This document shows, piece by piece, positions 1-5,049 of a DNA stretch of 5,049 nt; positions within the stretch are counted from its first letter, which is position 1, and the number at the start of each line of letters is the position of its first letter. Source of the DNA: Oscillospiraceae bacterium (GTDB lineage: Bacteria > Bacillota > Clostridia > Oscillospirales > Acutalibacteraceae); NCBI GenBank assembly GCA_003517915.1, contig DOZQ01000065.1:1342-6390 (forward strand), in the 5' to 3' direction. The notes beneath the pieces were generated by a model. That model did not search any database and was not told the DNA's origin. It worked only from the letters and a program-made list of their open reading frames with translations. The position numbers were made by a program, and so were the translations under genes.

Positions 1-380
1 ATTTCATCCAGCAAAATGCGCCGCTTTATGCCATGCATACGCGGGCCGTAGGCGATGTTGTCATATATGCTCATGGGAAAAGGATTGGGCGACTGGAACA
101 CCATGCCCACTTTTTTTCTAAGCACTGTGACATCCACCCCCTTGCTGTAAATATCCTCGCCGTCGAGATGTACCTCGCCTCTGATTTTGACCCCCGCTAT
201 GGTATCGTTCATGCGGTTGAGGGTTTTAAGGTATGTGGATTTTCCGCAGCCCGACGGTCCGATCAGGGCGGTTATATGACCGCTCGGGATATCCATGCCG
301 ACATCTTTTAAAGCATGCACGTCGCCGTAATATAAATTGAGGTTTTTTGTGTGTATTTTTGTCCTGTATTTTTTGCTCAT
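1..380 (-). CDS. pstB: Phosphate ABC transporter ATP-binding protein PstB (partial, C-terminal part beyond window)
   Basis: This is the ATPase subunit that powers phosphate import through PstC/PstA on the cytoplasmic side of the membrane. Only the first 126 codons are present; the frame is open to the window edge. The protein starts [20 protein letters not shown], typical of PstB. It has a complete Walker A motif GPSGCGKST at residues 41-49 (Lys47) followed by the PstB-typical TLNRMND. The Q-loop is [19 protein letters not shown] (Gln96), again a PstB signature. The ABC signature, Walker B and H-loop lie outside the window. The ATG overlaps the pstA stop as ATGA (377-380), and GGGAGG at 392-397 lies 11 bases upstream, so translation is probably coupled to pstA. 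PstB is usually about 250-260 residues, so roughly half is seen. What is seen shows no defect. Confidence 0.97.
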   Translation of the reverse strand, partial: MSKKYRTKIHTKNLNLYYGDVHALKDVGMDIPSGHITALIGPSGCGKSTYLKTLNRMNDTIAGVKIRGEVHLDGEDIYSKGVDVTVLRKKVGMVFQSPNPFPMSIYDNIAYGPRMHGIKRRILLDE

Positions 381-1315
381 GTTTTTTGCAGCCTCCCCGC
401 GATATAACGCGTCAGCGTATTCAAAATAATTACGATAATTATAAGCACCGCCGCTATTCCAAACGCCGTTTCATTGTCGCCCCTTGAATAGGCGTAACGG
501 TAAAGCTCGACCGAAAGGGTAGAGCCGGCACCGGAGAGCTGAGAAAAAATACTGCCCTTTGGCATATACATGGCGCTCCCTCCGGCAACAAGCAAAAGCG
601 CGGCGCTTTCGCTCACCATTCGGCCTATGGACAAAATTATGCCGGTCAAAATGCCCTTAAGTGACGACGGCAGCAAAATTGTTCTAACCATATGCCACTT
701 GGTTGAGCCTATGGCCAACGCGCCGTCACGGTAACTTTTTGGAACCGCCCTTAGTGCCTCCTGAGTGGTTCTTATCATTATGGGCAGCACCATTATAGTA
801 AGGGTGAGGATACCTGATATCAAAGAAACCTTTAACCCGAACAGCAGACAGAACACGACATAGCCGAACACGCCGTATAAAATTGACGGTATGCCCGACA
901 GGGTTTCGGTCGCGAATTCTATGACGCGCACAAACCGTTTGCTCCCCGCGTATTCGTTAAGATAAATCGCGCCGCCCACGCCTATAGGCACGCAGAAAAG
1001 CAGCGTAAAAAATATTATATAAAGCGTGTTTATAATACTGGGAAAAATGCCGACCGTCTTTGCTATAGGATTGGGCGCGGTGGTGACAAAGGAAAGTGAA
1101 ACCGCGGGAAGTCCTCTTATCAGAATTGTCGCTATAAAATAAACGACCATCGCGATAACGCAGCCCGAAAGCAAAAATATTACACCGTAGACCAGCTTTT
1201 CGAGCGGCCTGCGTTTTTTTGCGGTGATGTTTATATCGTTCGACAGCTTATCGCCCGCCGATTCCCGGATTTTTCTCCTGCCGGCGGTTATATTTCTGGG
1301 CAGCTTATCTGTCAC
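377..1315 (-). CDS. pstA: Phosphate ABC transporter permease PstA
   Basis: This is one of the two membrane channel subunits of the high-affinity phosphate importer. It has a cytoplasmic, basic N-terminal arm of about 40 residues, then about six hydrophobic segments (near residues 42-66, 92-117, 142-162, 166-181, 222-244 and 283-303). The loop that contacts PstB (EAA motif) is at residues 195-216, reading [13 protein letters not shown] and ending in LLP. The segments [15 protein letters not shown] and [16 protein letters not shown] fit the PstA family. About 312 residues is normal. A longer frame opens at a GTG at 1324, but I prefer the GTG at 1315 because AGGCGGTGA (1321-1329), one mismatch from the ideal ribosome site, sits 5 bases before it; the 1324 GTG lies inside that site. 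The gene overlaps the pstC end by 11 bases and the pstB start by 4, which indicates coupled translation. The family call is secure; the exact start is an inference. Confidence 0.96.
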   Translation of the reverse strand: MTDKLPRNITAGRRKIRESAGDKLSNDINITAKKRRPLEKLVYGVIFLLSGCVIAMVVYFIATILIRGLPAVSLSFVTTAPNPIAKTVGIFPSIINTLYIIFFTLLFCVPIGVGGAIYLNEYAGSKRFVRVIEFATETLSGIPSILYGVFGYVVFCLLFGLKVSLISGILTLTIMVLPIMIRTTQEALRAVPKSYRDGALAIGSTKWHMVRTILLPSSLKGILTGIILSIGRMVSESAALLLVAGGSAMYMPKGSIFSQLSGAGSTLSVELYRYAYSRGDNETAFGIAAVLIIIVIILNTLTRYIAGRLQKT

Positions 1316-2213
1316 CGTTGTCACCGCCTTTTTTTAGTATTCTGCTGAGTGAGATATTTATTATCATGATAAACACAAAAAGTACAAGCCCTATTCCATA
1401 AAGCGCCTCGCGGTGAAGTCCGCTGGAATAGGCCCACTCAATGGGAATAGATGCGGTGAGAAGACGCACGGGCCTTAAAAGCTCCGGCATTATTGCGGCG
1501 TTTCCGGCTACCATTATGACCGCCATCGCCTCGCCGATAGCCCGCCCTACTCCGAGAACCATCCCCGCTACTATACCGCTTTTAGCCGCCGGGAGCGTGA
1601 CTTTGAATATGCTTTGCAGACGCGTGGATCCAAGAGCCAGCGACGCGTCCTCATACTGCTGCGGCACCGTGCGTATTGCCGTTTCGGACACGCTGATGAT
1701 GGTGGGTAAAATCATGATGATCAATATGATAATGGCGGACAAAAGACAGCCGCTTGTCGGCAGCCCGAGCGCGGTTTGAATATCGAAAATAAGCGGCACT
1801 ATAAGAATGGCTCCCAAAAGCCCGTAAACGACCGACGGTATTCCGGCCAGCAGATCTATCAGCATCCGCAAAGCGGAGGCAAGCTTTGAGTGGGTTAATT
1901 TCGCCAAAAAAACGGCCACAAGTACACCGGTCGGCACCGCGATTAATATAGCTGAAAACGCGGCGATTATGGATGACAGAATCATTGGAGCGATGCCGAA
2001 CTGTGAATTTCCGGGGTTCCAGGTCTGCCCAAACAAAAAATCAATTACGCCGAGCTTGCCTATTACCGGCCCTCCGGAAAAAACCATATAAACCGTCATG
2101 CAGACAACGCAGATTACCGCCGCAAGCCCGCAGACCAAAAAAATAAGGTTCATGCTTTTTTCAACGGCCGATTTTGTTCTGCTGCCGCCGACAATAGAAA
2201 TATTTTGTTCCAT
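1305..2213 (-). CDS. pstC: Phosphate ABC transporter permease PstC
   Basis: This is the second channel subunit of the phosphate importer, pairing with PstA in the membrane. It has six hydrophobic segments (near residues 23-45, 77-104, 127-144, 157-175, 212-236 and 268-291). The PstB-contacting EAA loop is at about 188-208 (EDASLALGSTRLQSIFKVTL). PstC-typical stretches include DLLAGIPSVVYGLLG, GVGRAIGEAMAVIMVAGN and AYSSGLHREALYGIG. The length of 302 residues is normal. An ATG at 2231 would add six residues (MYREKR), but nothing like a ribosome site lies at the right distance before it. AGGGAG at 2220-2225 is 6 bases before the ATG at 2213, so I chose that start. The gene follows pstS after a strong stem-loop and overlaps pstA. 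Family call certain; start likely. Confidence 0.97.
   Translation of the reverse strand: MEQNISIVGGSRTKSAVEKSMNLIFLVCGLAAVICVVCMTVYMVFSGGPVIGKLGVIDFLFGQTWNPGNSQFGIAPMILSSIIAAFSAILIAVPTGVLVAVFLAKLTHSKLASALRMLIDLLAGIPSVVYGLLGAILIVPLIFDIQTALGLPTSGCLLSAIIILIIMILPTIISVSETAIRTVPQQYEDASLALGSTRLQSIFKVTLPAAKSGIVAGMVLGVGRAIGEAMAVIMVAGNAAIMPELLRPVRLLTASIPIEWAYSSGLHREALYGIGLVLFVFIMIINISLSRILKKGGDNGDR
1321..1329 (-). promoter_or_regulatory. Ribosome binding site of pstA, inside the pstC end
   Basis: AGGCGGTGA, one mismatch from AGGAGGTGA, lies 5 bases before the GTG at 1315. It overlaps the alternative GTG at 1324, which argues against that start. The site lies within the last codons of pstC, so ribosomes finishing pstC would uncover it. 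Confidence 0.7.
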
Positions 2214-2219
2214 ACGCTT

Positions 2220-2225
2220 CTCCCT
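2220..2225 (-). promoter_or_regulatory. Ribosome binding site of pstC
   Basis: AGGGAG sits 6 bases before the ATG at 2213. The alternative ATG at 2231 lies upstream of this site and only 6 bases downstream of a stable stem-loop, with no purine-rich site of its own, so the site decides the start. Confidence 0.7.
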
Positions 2226-2237
2226 GTACATGGCTGA

Positions 2238-2265
2238 TTGCAGGAGCCCGTGAAGGCTCCTGCAA
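2238..2265 (-). promoter_or_regulatory. Intergenic stem-loop between pstS and pstC
   Basis: A perfect 11-base-pair inverted repeat (arms TTGCAGGAGCC and GGCTCCTGCAA) encloses a 6-base loop. It starts 18 bases after the pstS stop. The strand downstream (CAATCAGCC) has no U-tract, so it is not a classic intrinsic terminator. In many pst operons the binding protein is needed in excess over the membrane complex. A hairpin here most plausibly protects the 3' end of a processed pstS message or causes partial termination. The structure is seen; its role is inferred. Confidence 0.75.
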
Positions 2266-2283
2266 CCGGTCGCTGTTTTTTTA

Positions 2284-3198
2284 TTATTTTATAGGAAGCA
2301 AACTGTTGTCCGCAACGACTTGCTGCCCGGCGTCGCTCATCACGAAATCCATGAAAGCCTGTGCGGGGGGAGTAAGCGCGGCGCCGGTTTTTACTAGGAG
2401 GTAGAATTCCCTTTTAAGCAGGTATGTATTGTCTTTAAGGGTATCGGTCGAAATTTCAACACCTTCATATTTTACGGTTTTGACCGCCGCGGGATCCACA
2501 TCCGAGAAGGACATATAACCGATGGCGTTGGGATTTTCGGAAACCTGAGTCTGAATGGCACCGGTGCTGTCGGCAACGCTCGCGGAAGCGACGATGTTGC
2601 TGCCGCCGGCTTCGAGTCCGATGATCTCGGCAAACGCGTCTCTTGTGCCGGAGCCCTCTTCTCTGGTGACGACCGTGATAGCGGCGTCATTGCCGCCGAC
2701 CTCGCTCCAATTTGTGACTGCGCCGGTGTAGATATCGGCCAGCTGCTGTGTGGTTAGATCTTCGACACCGTTGCCTGAGTTGACTACAATAGCGATTCCG
2801 TCAATGGCGTAGGAGACCGCGTCGAGTCCGTCTTCCGAACCGTCTGTTTTGAGCTCACGGCTTGAGTGCCCGATTTCATAAAGGCCGGATATGGTGTTTT
2901 TAATGCCGTCGCCCGATCCGTTTGGCTCATATTCGACTGTCACGTCGCCGTTGTCCGCCTGAAACTGAAAGATGAGCGCGTTCATAACCTTTTCGACCGA
3001 GGTGGATCCGCCTGTTTTTACAATGCCGCTCAGCGCTGTATCTTCGCTGGATTCTGTGGAGCTTTCACCGGAATCCTGAGATACGATGTCCGCTGTGCTG
3101 TTGTCGGACGCGGCGGAGCTGGGTTCATCGGAAGCGCAACCGGTAAAAAGTGCCGTCAGCATTAAAACCGCTAAAAGTAACCCTGTGATTTTTCTCAT
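2284..3198 (-). CDS. pstS: Phosphate-binding lipoprotein PstS
   Basis: This is the extracellular, lipid-anchored receptor that captures phosphate and delivers it to PstC/PstA. Residues 1-20 form a lipoprotein signal peptide (two basic residues, hydrophobic core, LFTG) with the modified cysteine at 21. A Ser/Asp/Glu-rich tether follows to about residue 57. Phosphate-contact regions are visible: GGSTSVEKVM (63-72), EPNGSGDGIK (91-100), GHSSREL (110-116) and TREEGSGTRDAF (178-189). DLTTQQLADIYTGAVTNWSEV (147-167) is a hallmark of the family. The length of 304 residues is normal for Gram-positive PstS. The ATG at 3198 is preceded by AAAAGGAG 8 bases upstream. It is the first gene of the pst operon and lies directly behind a PhoP-box promoter, so phosphate starvation should induce it. 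No damage seen. Confidence 0.97.
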   Translation of the reverse strand: MRKITGLLLAVLMLTALFTGCASDEPSSAASDNSTADIVSQDSGESSTESSEDTALSGIVKTGGSTSVEKVMNALIFQFQADNGDVTVEYEPNGSGDGIKNTISGLYEIGHSSRELKTDGSEDGLDAVSYAIDGIAIVVNSGNGVEDLTTQQLADIYTGAVTNWSEVGGNDAAITVVTREEGSGTRDAFAEIIGLEAGGSNIVASASVADSTGAIQTQVSENPNAIGYMSFSDVDPAAVKTVKYEGVEISTDTLKDNTYLLKREFYLLVKTGAALTPPAQAFMDFVMSDAGQQVVADNSLLPIK

Positions 3199-3206
3199 AA
3201 AGTAAA

Positions 3207-3214
3207 CTCCTTTT
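3207..3214 (-). promoter_or_regulatory. Ribosome binding site of pstS
   Basis: AAAAGGAG lies 8 bases before the ATG at 3198, a strong site with near-optimal spacing. It confirms the start that gives a full signal peptide. Confidence 0.85.
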
Positions 3215-3231
3215 CATTTTCTACGAGTTTA

Positions 3232-3259
3232 AGTATAAGCAAATATCCTGATGTGGAAA
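3232..3259 (-). promoter_or_regulatory. Probable sigma-A-type promoter of the pst operon
   Basis: The -10 element is TATACT (3232-3237), one mismatch from consensus. A weak -35, TTTCCA (3254-3259, four of six consensus bases), lies 16 bases upstream. Transcription would begin near 3225, giving a leader of about 27 bases. A good -10 with a poor -35 directly downstream of activator repeats is what a PhoP-activated promoter should look like. Assigned by eye. Confidence 0.6.
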
Positions 3260-3269
3260 AGCACACTGC

Positions 3270-3308
3270 GGTATAGTTTGTGTAAAGTTTATGTAAAACG
3301 TGTGACAG
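3270..3308 (-). promoter_or_regulatory. PhoP box: four hexamers at 11-base steps
   Basis: Reading the minus strand, the hexamers CTGTCA (3303-3308), TTTACA (3292-3297), TTTACA (3281-3286) and TATACC (3270-3275) are separated by 5 bases each. The central two are identical. Bacillus PhoP binds TT(A/T/C)ACA-like hexamers with 5-base spacers, usually four per promoter. The array ends about 45 bases upstream of the predicted transcription start, and the gene it serves is pstS. Repeats and spacing are seen directly; the identity of the regulator is inferred from the family. Confidence 0.75.
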
Positions 3309-3322
3309 CGTCTGTATAAATA

Positions 3323-3357
3323 GCAAAATCCGGCCGGAATTTCCGGCCGGATTTTGC
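3323..3357. terminator. Palindromic terminator after the M50 protease gene, possibly bidirectional
   Basis: A 35-base palindrome has 17-base arms (GCAAAATCCGGCCGGAA and its complement) around a single central T, with a GC-rich CCGGCCGG core. On the minus strand it begins 10 bases after the protease stop codon and ends in ATTTTGCTATTTAT, a broken U-tract that suits an intrinsic terminator. By symmetry the plus strand also carries ATTTT after the core. It separates the protease transcript from the pst promoter. Confidence 0.85.
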
Positions 3358-3367
3358 GCAAACAAAA

Positions 3368-3976
3368 CTAATTAGATTTTACTTTTATTATGAGCAGCGC
3401 CGCTAAATAAAGCGCCGCAAGAACCAGCGTCGGATTTCCATAGTCCGAAACAAGCAGATATACGCCGGCGAGCACCGCCGCCGCGATAAGAACAACGGAA
3501 GTGACTGCACAGACTATACCGGCGGTTTTTATGGGTAAAACCTGCAACAAAAGGCATTTTAACACATCTCCGCCGTCCAGGCCGATTATCGGCAGAAGCT
3601 GAAATCCACCGAGCGCCAAATTTACCGCGCCGATAACAAGTACCCAAAAATCCGCATAAATGATTTTATAAACAACAAGCGCGGCTACGCAGCAGATAAG
3701 ATTTAAAAGCGGGCCGGAAAGCGCGAGCGCGATTTCGCTCTTATATCCGCACGGAGCGGGATCGCGTACGATTTTGATGCACGCTGGATACATTTCAATG
3801 CGGCGCGGACGCAGGTTTTTAATCAACATGTAAGACAAGTGTCCAAGCTCATGAATGACGGCGGCACTTATTGCCGCCGTCATCATTCCTGATTGGTCAA
3901 TTAACAGCAAAAACGCGATCATAGCGCAAAATAACACGCTGACGTGAATTTTTACGCCGAATACACTTAGGTTCAT
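3368..3976 (-). CDS. M50 family intramembrane metalloprotease, SpoIVFB-like
   Basis: This is a site-2-protease-type enzyme that cuts substrates within or beside the membrane. It has about six hydrophobic segments. The zinc motif is HELGH at residues 42-46 (catalytic Glu43), and the third ligand is Asp134 in LLPIIGLDGGDVL. SGPLLNL (87-93) is the conserved segment between them. These positions closely parallel His43/Glu44/His47 and Asp137 of Bacillus SpoIVFB, which activates pro-sigma-K during sporulation. At 202 residues it is shorter than that protein (about 288) and ends right after a hydrophobic stretch and KVKSN, so the CBS domain is absent. The ATG overlaps the stop of the upstream M23-domain gene as ATGA. 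There is no clear ribosome site, so coupled translation is likely. A role in sporulation is inferred from architecture and neighbour; a general site-2 protease remains possible. Confidence 0.88.
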   Translation of the reverse strand: MNLSVFGVKIHVSVLFCAMIAFLLLIDQSGMMTAAISAAVIHELGHLSYMLIKNLRPRRIEMYPACIKIVRDPAPCGYKSEIALALSGPLLNLICCVAALVVYKIIYADFWVLVIGAVNLALGGFQLLPIIGLDGGDVLKCLLLQVLPIKTAGIVCAVTSVVLIAAAVLAGVYLLVSDYGNPTLVLAALYLAALLIIKVKSN

Positions 3977-4875
3977 GTGTTGCCGCTTACGGGAAGCAGA
4001 TAAGAAGGATCAATCCGCACGCCGCCTACACGAACCTCAAAATGACAGTGCGGCCCGTTTGAGACGCCGGTGCTGCCCACCTCGGCGATCGTTTCACCCT
4101 TGTCTATTTCCTGCCCGTCTTCTACAAGGATTTTACTGCAGTGCGCGTAAACGGTCTCCATGCCGTTCGGATGCTTTAAAAACACATATTTGCCAAACGA
4201 ATCATCCTCCCCAATTTTGCTTACCGTTCCCGACATAGCCGCCCTGATTCCTTCTCCCTCATAGCCGCCTATATCTATGCCGCCGTGCATACGATTTTCG
4301 CCGCTGACCGGATGGATGCGCATGCCAAAAGGCGATGTGATCCTGCCGTTTACAGGGAGTATAATACTGTTGACATGCGCGCCGACAGATTCGGCGATTT
4401 TTTGTCCGTTCAAGTCGGTCGCTACATAAACTTTTTCGGAATCCTCGGAGCTCACCGGGAAATCGTCGTCGGTGTCGCCCGGTTCATCCTCCGCACCACT
4501 ACTTATGTCACTTCCGATACCGCTTTCATTGTCATATTCGTTTTCCGAAAAGCCCGGCAGTTTTGACGAAGGCGGGTTTTGCTGCCGCGGGAGCGAGCTT
4601 TCATCGTTTTGTGTTCCTTCCGGCGTATCTAAACCAAAAGCGTCTCCTATTGTCTCAAGAACCTCTTCCACTTTTGTCTCGTCTTCAAAATTATCAACAT
4701 AGCCTTTTCGGGTCGCGTCATACAGGTTTCCTCCGAACGTTTTCAGCATAACAGCGGCCAACAGTACAATAACGCATATAATCGCCTGTGTTGTTAACAA
4801 CTCAAACCGGTTTCTTTGTCCCATTTTTCCTGTACTCTTTATTTTTTTCAGTTCAAGATCCAGTTTATTGCTCAA
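3973..4875 (-). CDS. Membrane-anchored M23 (LytM-domain) protein, SpoIVFA-like
   Basis: The protein has a charged cytoplasmic N-terminus, one membrane segment near residues 29-45 (TQAIICVIVLLAAVML), an acidic Ser/Asp/Glu/Pro-rich linker to about 147, and an M23 domain from about 173 to the end (SPFGMRIHPVSG, HGGIDIG, YAHCSKI, GPHCHFEV). The metal and catalytic residues all appear present: His197 and Asp201 (HxxxD), His245, and His276/His278 (HxH). The family cleaves peptidoglycan cross-bridges or serves as a scaffold. The position directly before an M50 protease with an ATGA overlap suggests a SpoIVFA-type partner that anchors or restrains the protease at the forespore membrane. A SpoIIQ-like protein or a plain endopeptidase are alternatives. 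I chose the TTG at 4875 because a perfect GGAGGTG lies 6 bases before it; the ATG at 4890 adds MEVPP, overlaps that site and has no proper site of its own. Confidence 0.87.
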   Translation of the reverse strand: MSNKLDLELKKIKSTGKMGQRNRFELLTTQAIICVIVLLAAVMLKTFGGNLYDATRKGYVDNFEDETKVEEVLETIGDAFGLDTPEGTQNDESSLPRQQNPPSSKLPGFSENEYDNESGIGSDISSGAEDEPGDTDDDFPVSSEDSEKVYVATDLNGQKIAESVGAHVNSIILPVNGRITSPFGMRIHPVSGENRMHGGIDIGGYEGEGIRAAMSGTVSKIGEDDSFGKYVFLKHPNGMETVYAHCSKILVEDGQEIDKGETIAEVGSTGVSNGPHCHFEVRVGGVRIDPSYLLPVSGNT

Positions 4876-4881
4876 AGGCGG

Positions 4882-4888
4882 CACCTCC
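4882..4888 (-). promoter_or_regulatory. Ribosome binding site supporting a TTG start for the M23 gene
   Basis: GGAGGTG is an exact 7-base match to the anti-Shine-Dalgarno complement, 6 bases before the TTG at 4875. It shares a base with the upstream ATG at 4890, which could not use it. Confidence 0.65.
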
Positions 4889-4911
4889 ATATTTTTCTTT
4901 TACCTTAATTA

Positions 4912-4919
4912 ATCGTATG
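4912..4919 (-). promoter_or_regulatory. Sigma-E-like -10 element upstream of the M23/M50 pair
   Basis: CATACGAT matches seven of eight bases of the Bacillus sigma-E -10 consensus (CATACAAT-like) and fits the looser sigma-K form CATA-N3-T. A start near 4905 would give a short leader ending in the GGAGGTG site. No convincing -35 is present 13-15 bases upstream, so this is suggestive only. The Bacillus spoIVF operon is known to be sigma-E-controlled. Confidence 0.25.
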
Positions 4920-5029
4920 CCCACAGGATACGGAGCAGTACAATAAATTCTCTTTTAAGGACATATGGGAAAGCTGATTGTGGATGACGTCGGCAATCCT
5001 AAATCCGCAATGATTGATATAGCCAAACC

Positions 5030-5048
5030 AATCGCCCAAAAGGCGATT
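5030..5048. repeat. Small stem-loop at the window end
   Basis: A 7-base-pair inverted repeat (AATCGCC / GGCGATT) has a 5-base loop. On the plus strand it is preceded by AAACC and followed by at least one more T before the window ends. On the minus strand it is followed by GGTTTGG, not a U-tract. It could be a terminator for plus-strand transcription or part of an element continuing outside. Confidence 0.35.
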
Positions 5049-5049
5049 T

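Larger units (their letters stand above)
4905..5049 (-). other. Unassigned open frame at the upstream edge (possible 3' end of another gene)
   Basis: One minus-strand frame is open from the window edge to a TAA at 4905-4907, giving at least 47 residues that end in KENLLYCSVSCGHTIN. The stop lies about 30 bases before the M23 start, a normal operon gap. I do not recognise the sequence. It is Cys/His-containing near the end (Cys, Cys, His within seven residues), which is not enough to claim a zinc site. Competing readings exist: another minus-strand frame open for about 30 codons, and a plus-strand frame from ATG 4965 (MGKLIVDDVGNPKSAMIDIA) open to the edge with a closely placed AAGGA. None is decisive, so this stretch may be non-coding. 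Confidence 0.2.

Noticed and set aside
33..311. Plus-strand open frame of 92 codons
   Set aside because: It lies antisense to pstB, whose Walker A and Q-loop are unmistakable; the translated product has no family features.
1441..1779. Plus-strand open frame of 112 codons
   Set aside because: It is antisense to the conserved EAA-loop region of pstC; a shadow of its codon bias.
2238..2265. Intrinsic terminator after pstS
   Set aside because: The stem is strong but no T-rich stretch follows on the minus strand, so full termination is unlikely; kept as a stem-loop.
2472..2690. Second minus-strand frame inside pstS
   Set aside because: It lies wholly inside pstS in another frame and is low-complexity Pro/Ser/Arg; no ribosome site.
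2866..3165. Plus-strand open frame of 99 codons
   Set aside because: It is antisense to the signal peptide and N-terminal part of pstS, and would end close to the pst promoter; no supporting signals.
3372..3647. Arg/Gly-rich minus-strand frame within the M50 gene
   Set aside because: An out-of-frame shadow of the hydrophobic protease; the true frame carries HELGH and LDGG motifs.
3975..4751. Several plus-strand frames opposite the M23 gene
   Set aside because: They overlap one another and lie antisense to a clear M23 domain and linker; none has a recognisable product.
1..5049. A novel defence, mobile or RNA-based system
   Set aside because: The window is filled by a standard pst operon and a SpoIVF-like pair; no transposase, repeat array, RNA gene or unusual gene cluster was seen.

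Overview
The window looks like the chromosome of a low-to-moderate GC Gram-positive bacterium, most likely an endospore-forming member of the Clostridia. The reasons are the lipoprotein-type PstS, strong AGGAGG-like ribosome sites, TTTACA-type PhoP repeats of the Bacillus/Clostridium kind, and a gene pair resembling the sporulation proteins SpoIVFA and SpoIVFB. All convincing genes lie on the minus strand, so transcription runs from the high-coordinate end to the low-coordinate end.

Region 1 (about 3368-4890): two genes overlapping by 4 bases. The first encodes a membrane-anchored M23/LytM-domain protein with an acidic linker. The second encodes a compact M50 intramembrane zinc protease (site-2 protease family). 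Their order and architecture match the spoIVFA-spoIVFB pair that controls pro-sigma-K processing in Bacillus. Two differences stand out: the M23 zinc ligands are intact, and the M50 protein has no C-terminal CBS domain. A near-perfect 35-base palindrome acts as the terminator (3323-3357).

Region 2 (3199-3322): a compact regulatory region for phosphate starvation. It has four hexamers spaced exactly 11 bases apart (PhoP box), a sigma-A-like promoter and a good ribosome binding site.

Region 3 (1-3198): the high-affinity phosphate ABC transporter operon pstS-pstC-pstA-pstB. PstS is the lipid-anchored phosphate-binding protein, PstC and PstA are the membrane channel subunits, and PstB is the ATPase, cut off by the window edge. 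A strong stem-loop sits between pstS and pstC, while pstC/pstA and pstA/pstB overlap. This is consistent with high PstS output and lower, coupled output of the transporter core.

The upstream edge (4905-5049) is unresolved. It holds an open minus-strand frame that could be the tail of another gene, a sigma-E-like -10 element and a small stem-loop at the window end. I found no RNA genes, CRISPR arrays, insertion sequences or clear foreign DNA. The window is mostly ordinary core genome; the interest lies in its regulatory details and in the unusual make-up of the SpoIVF-like pair.
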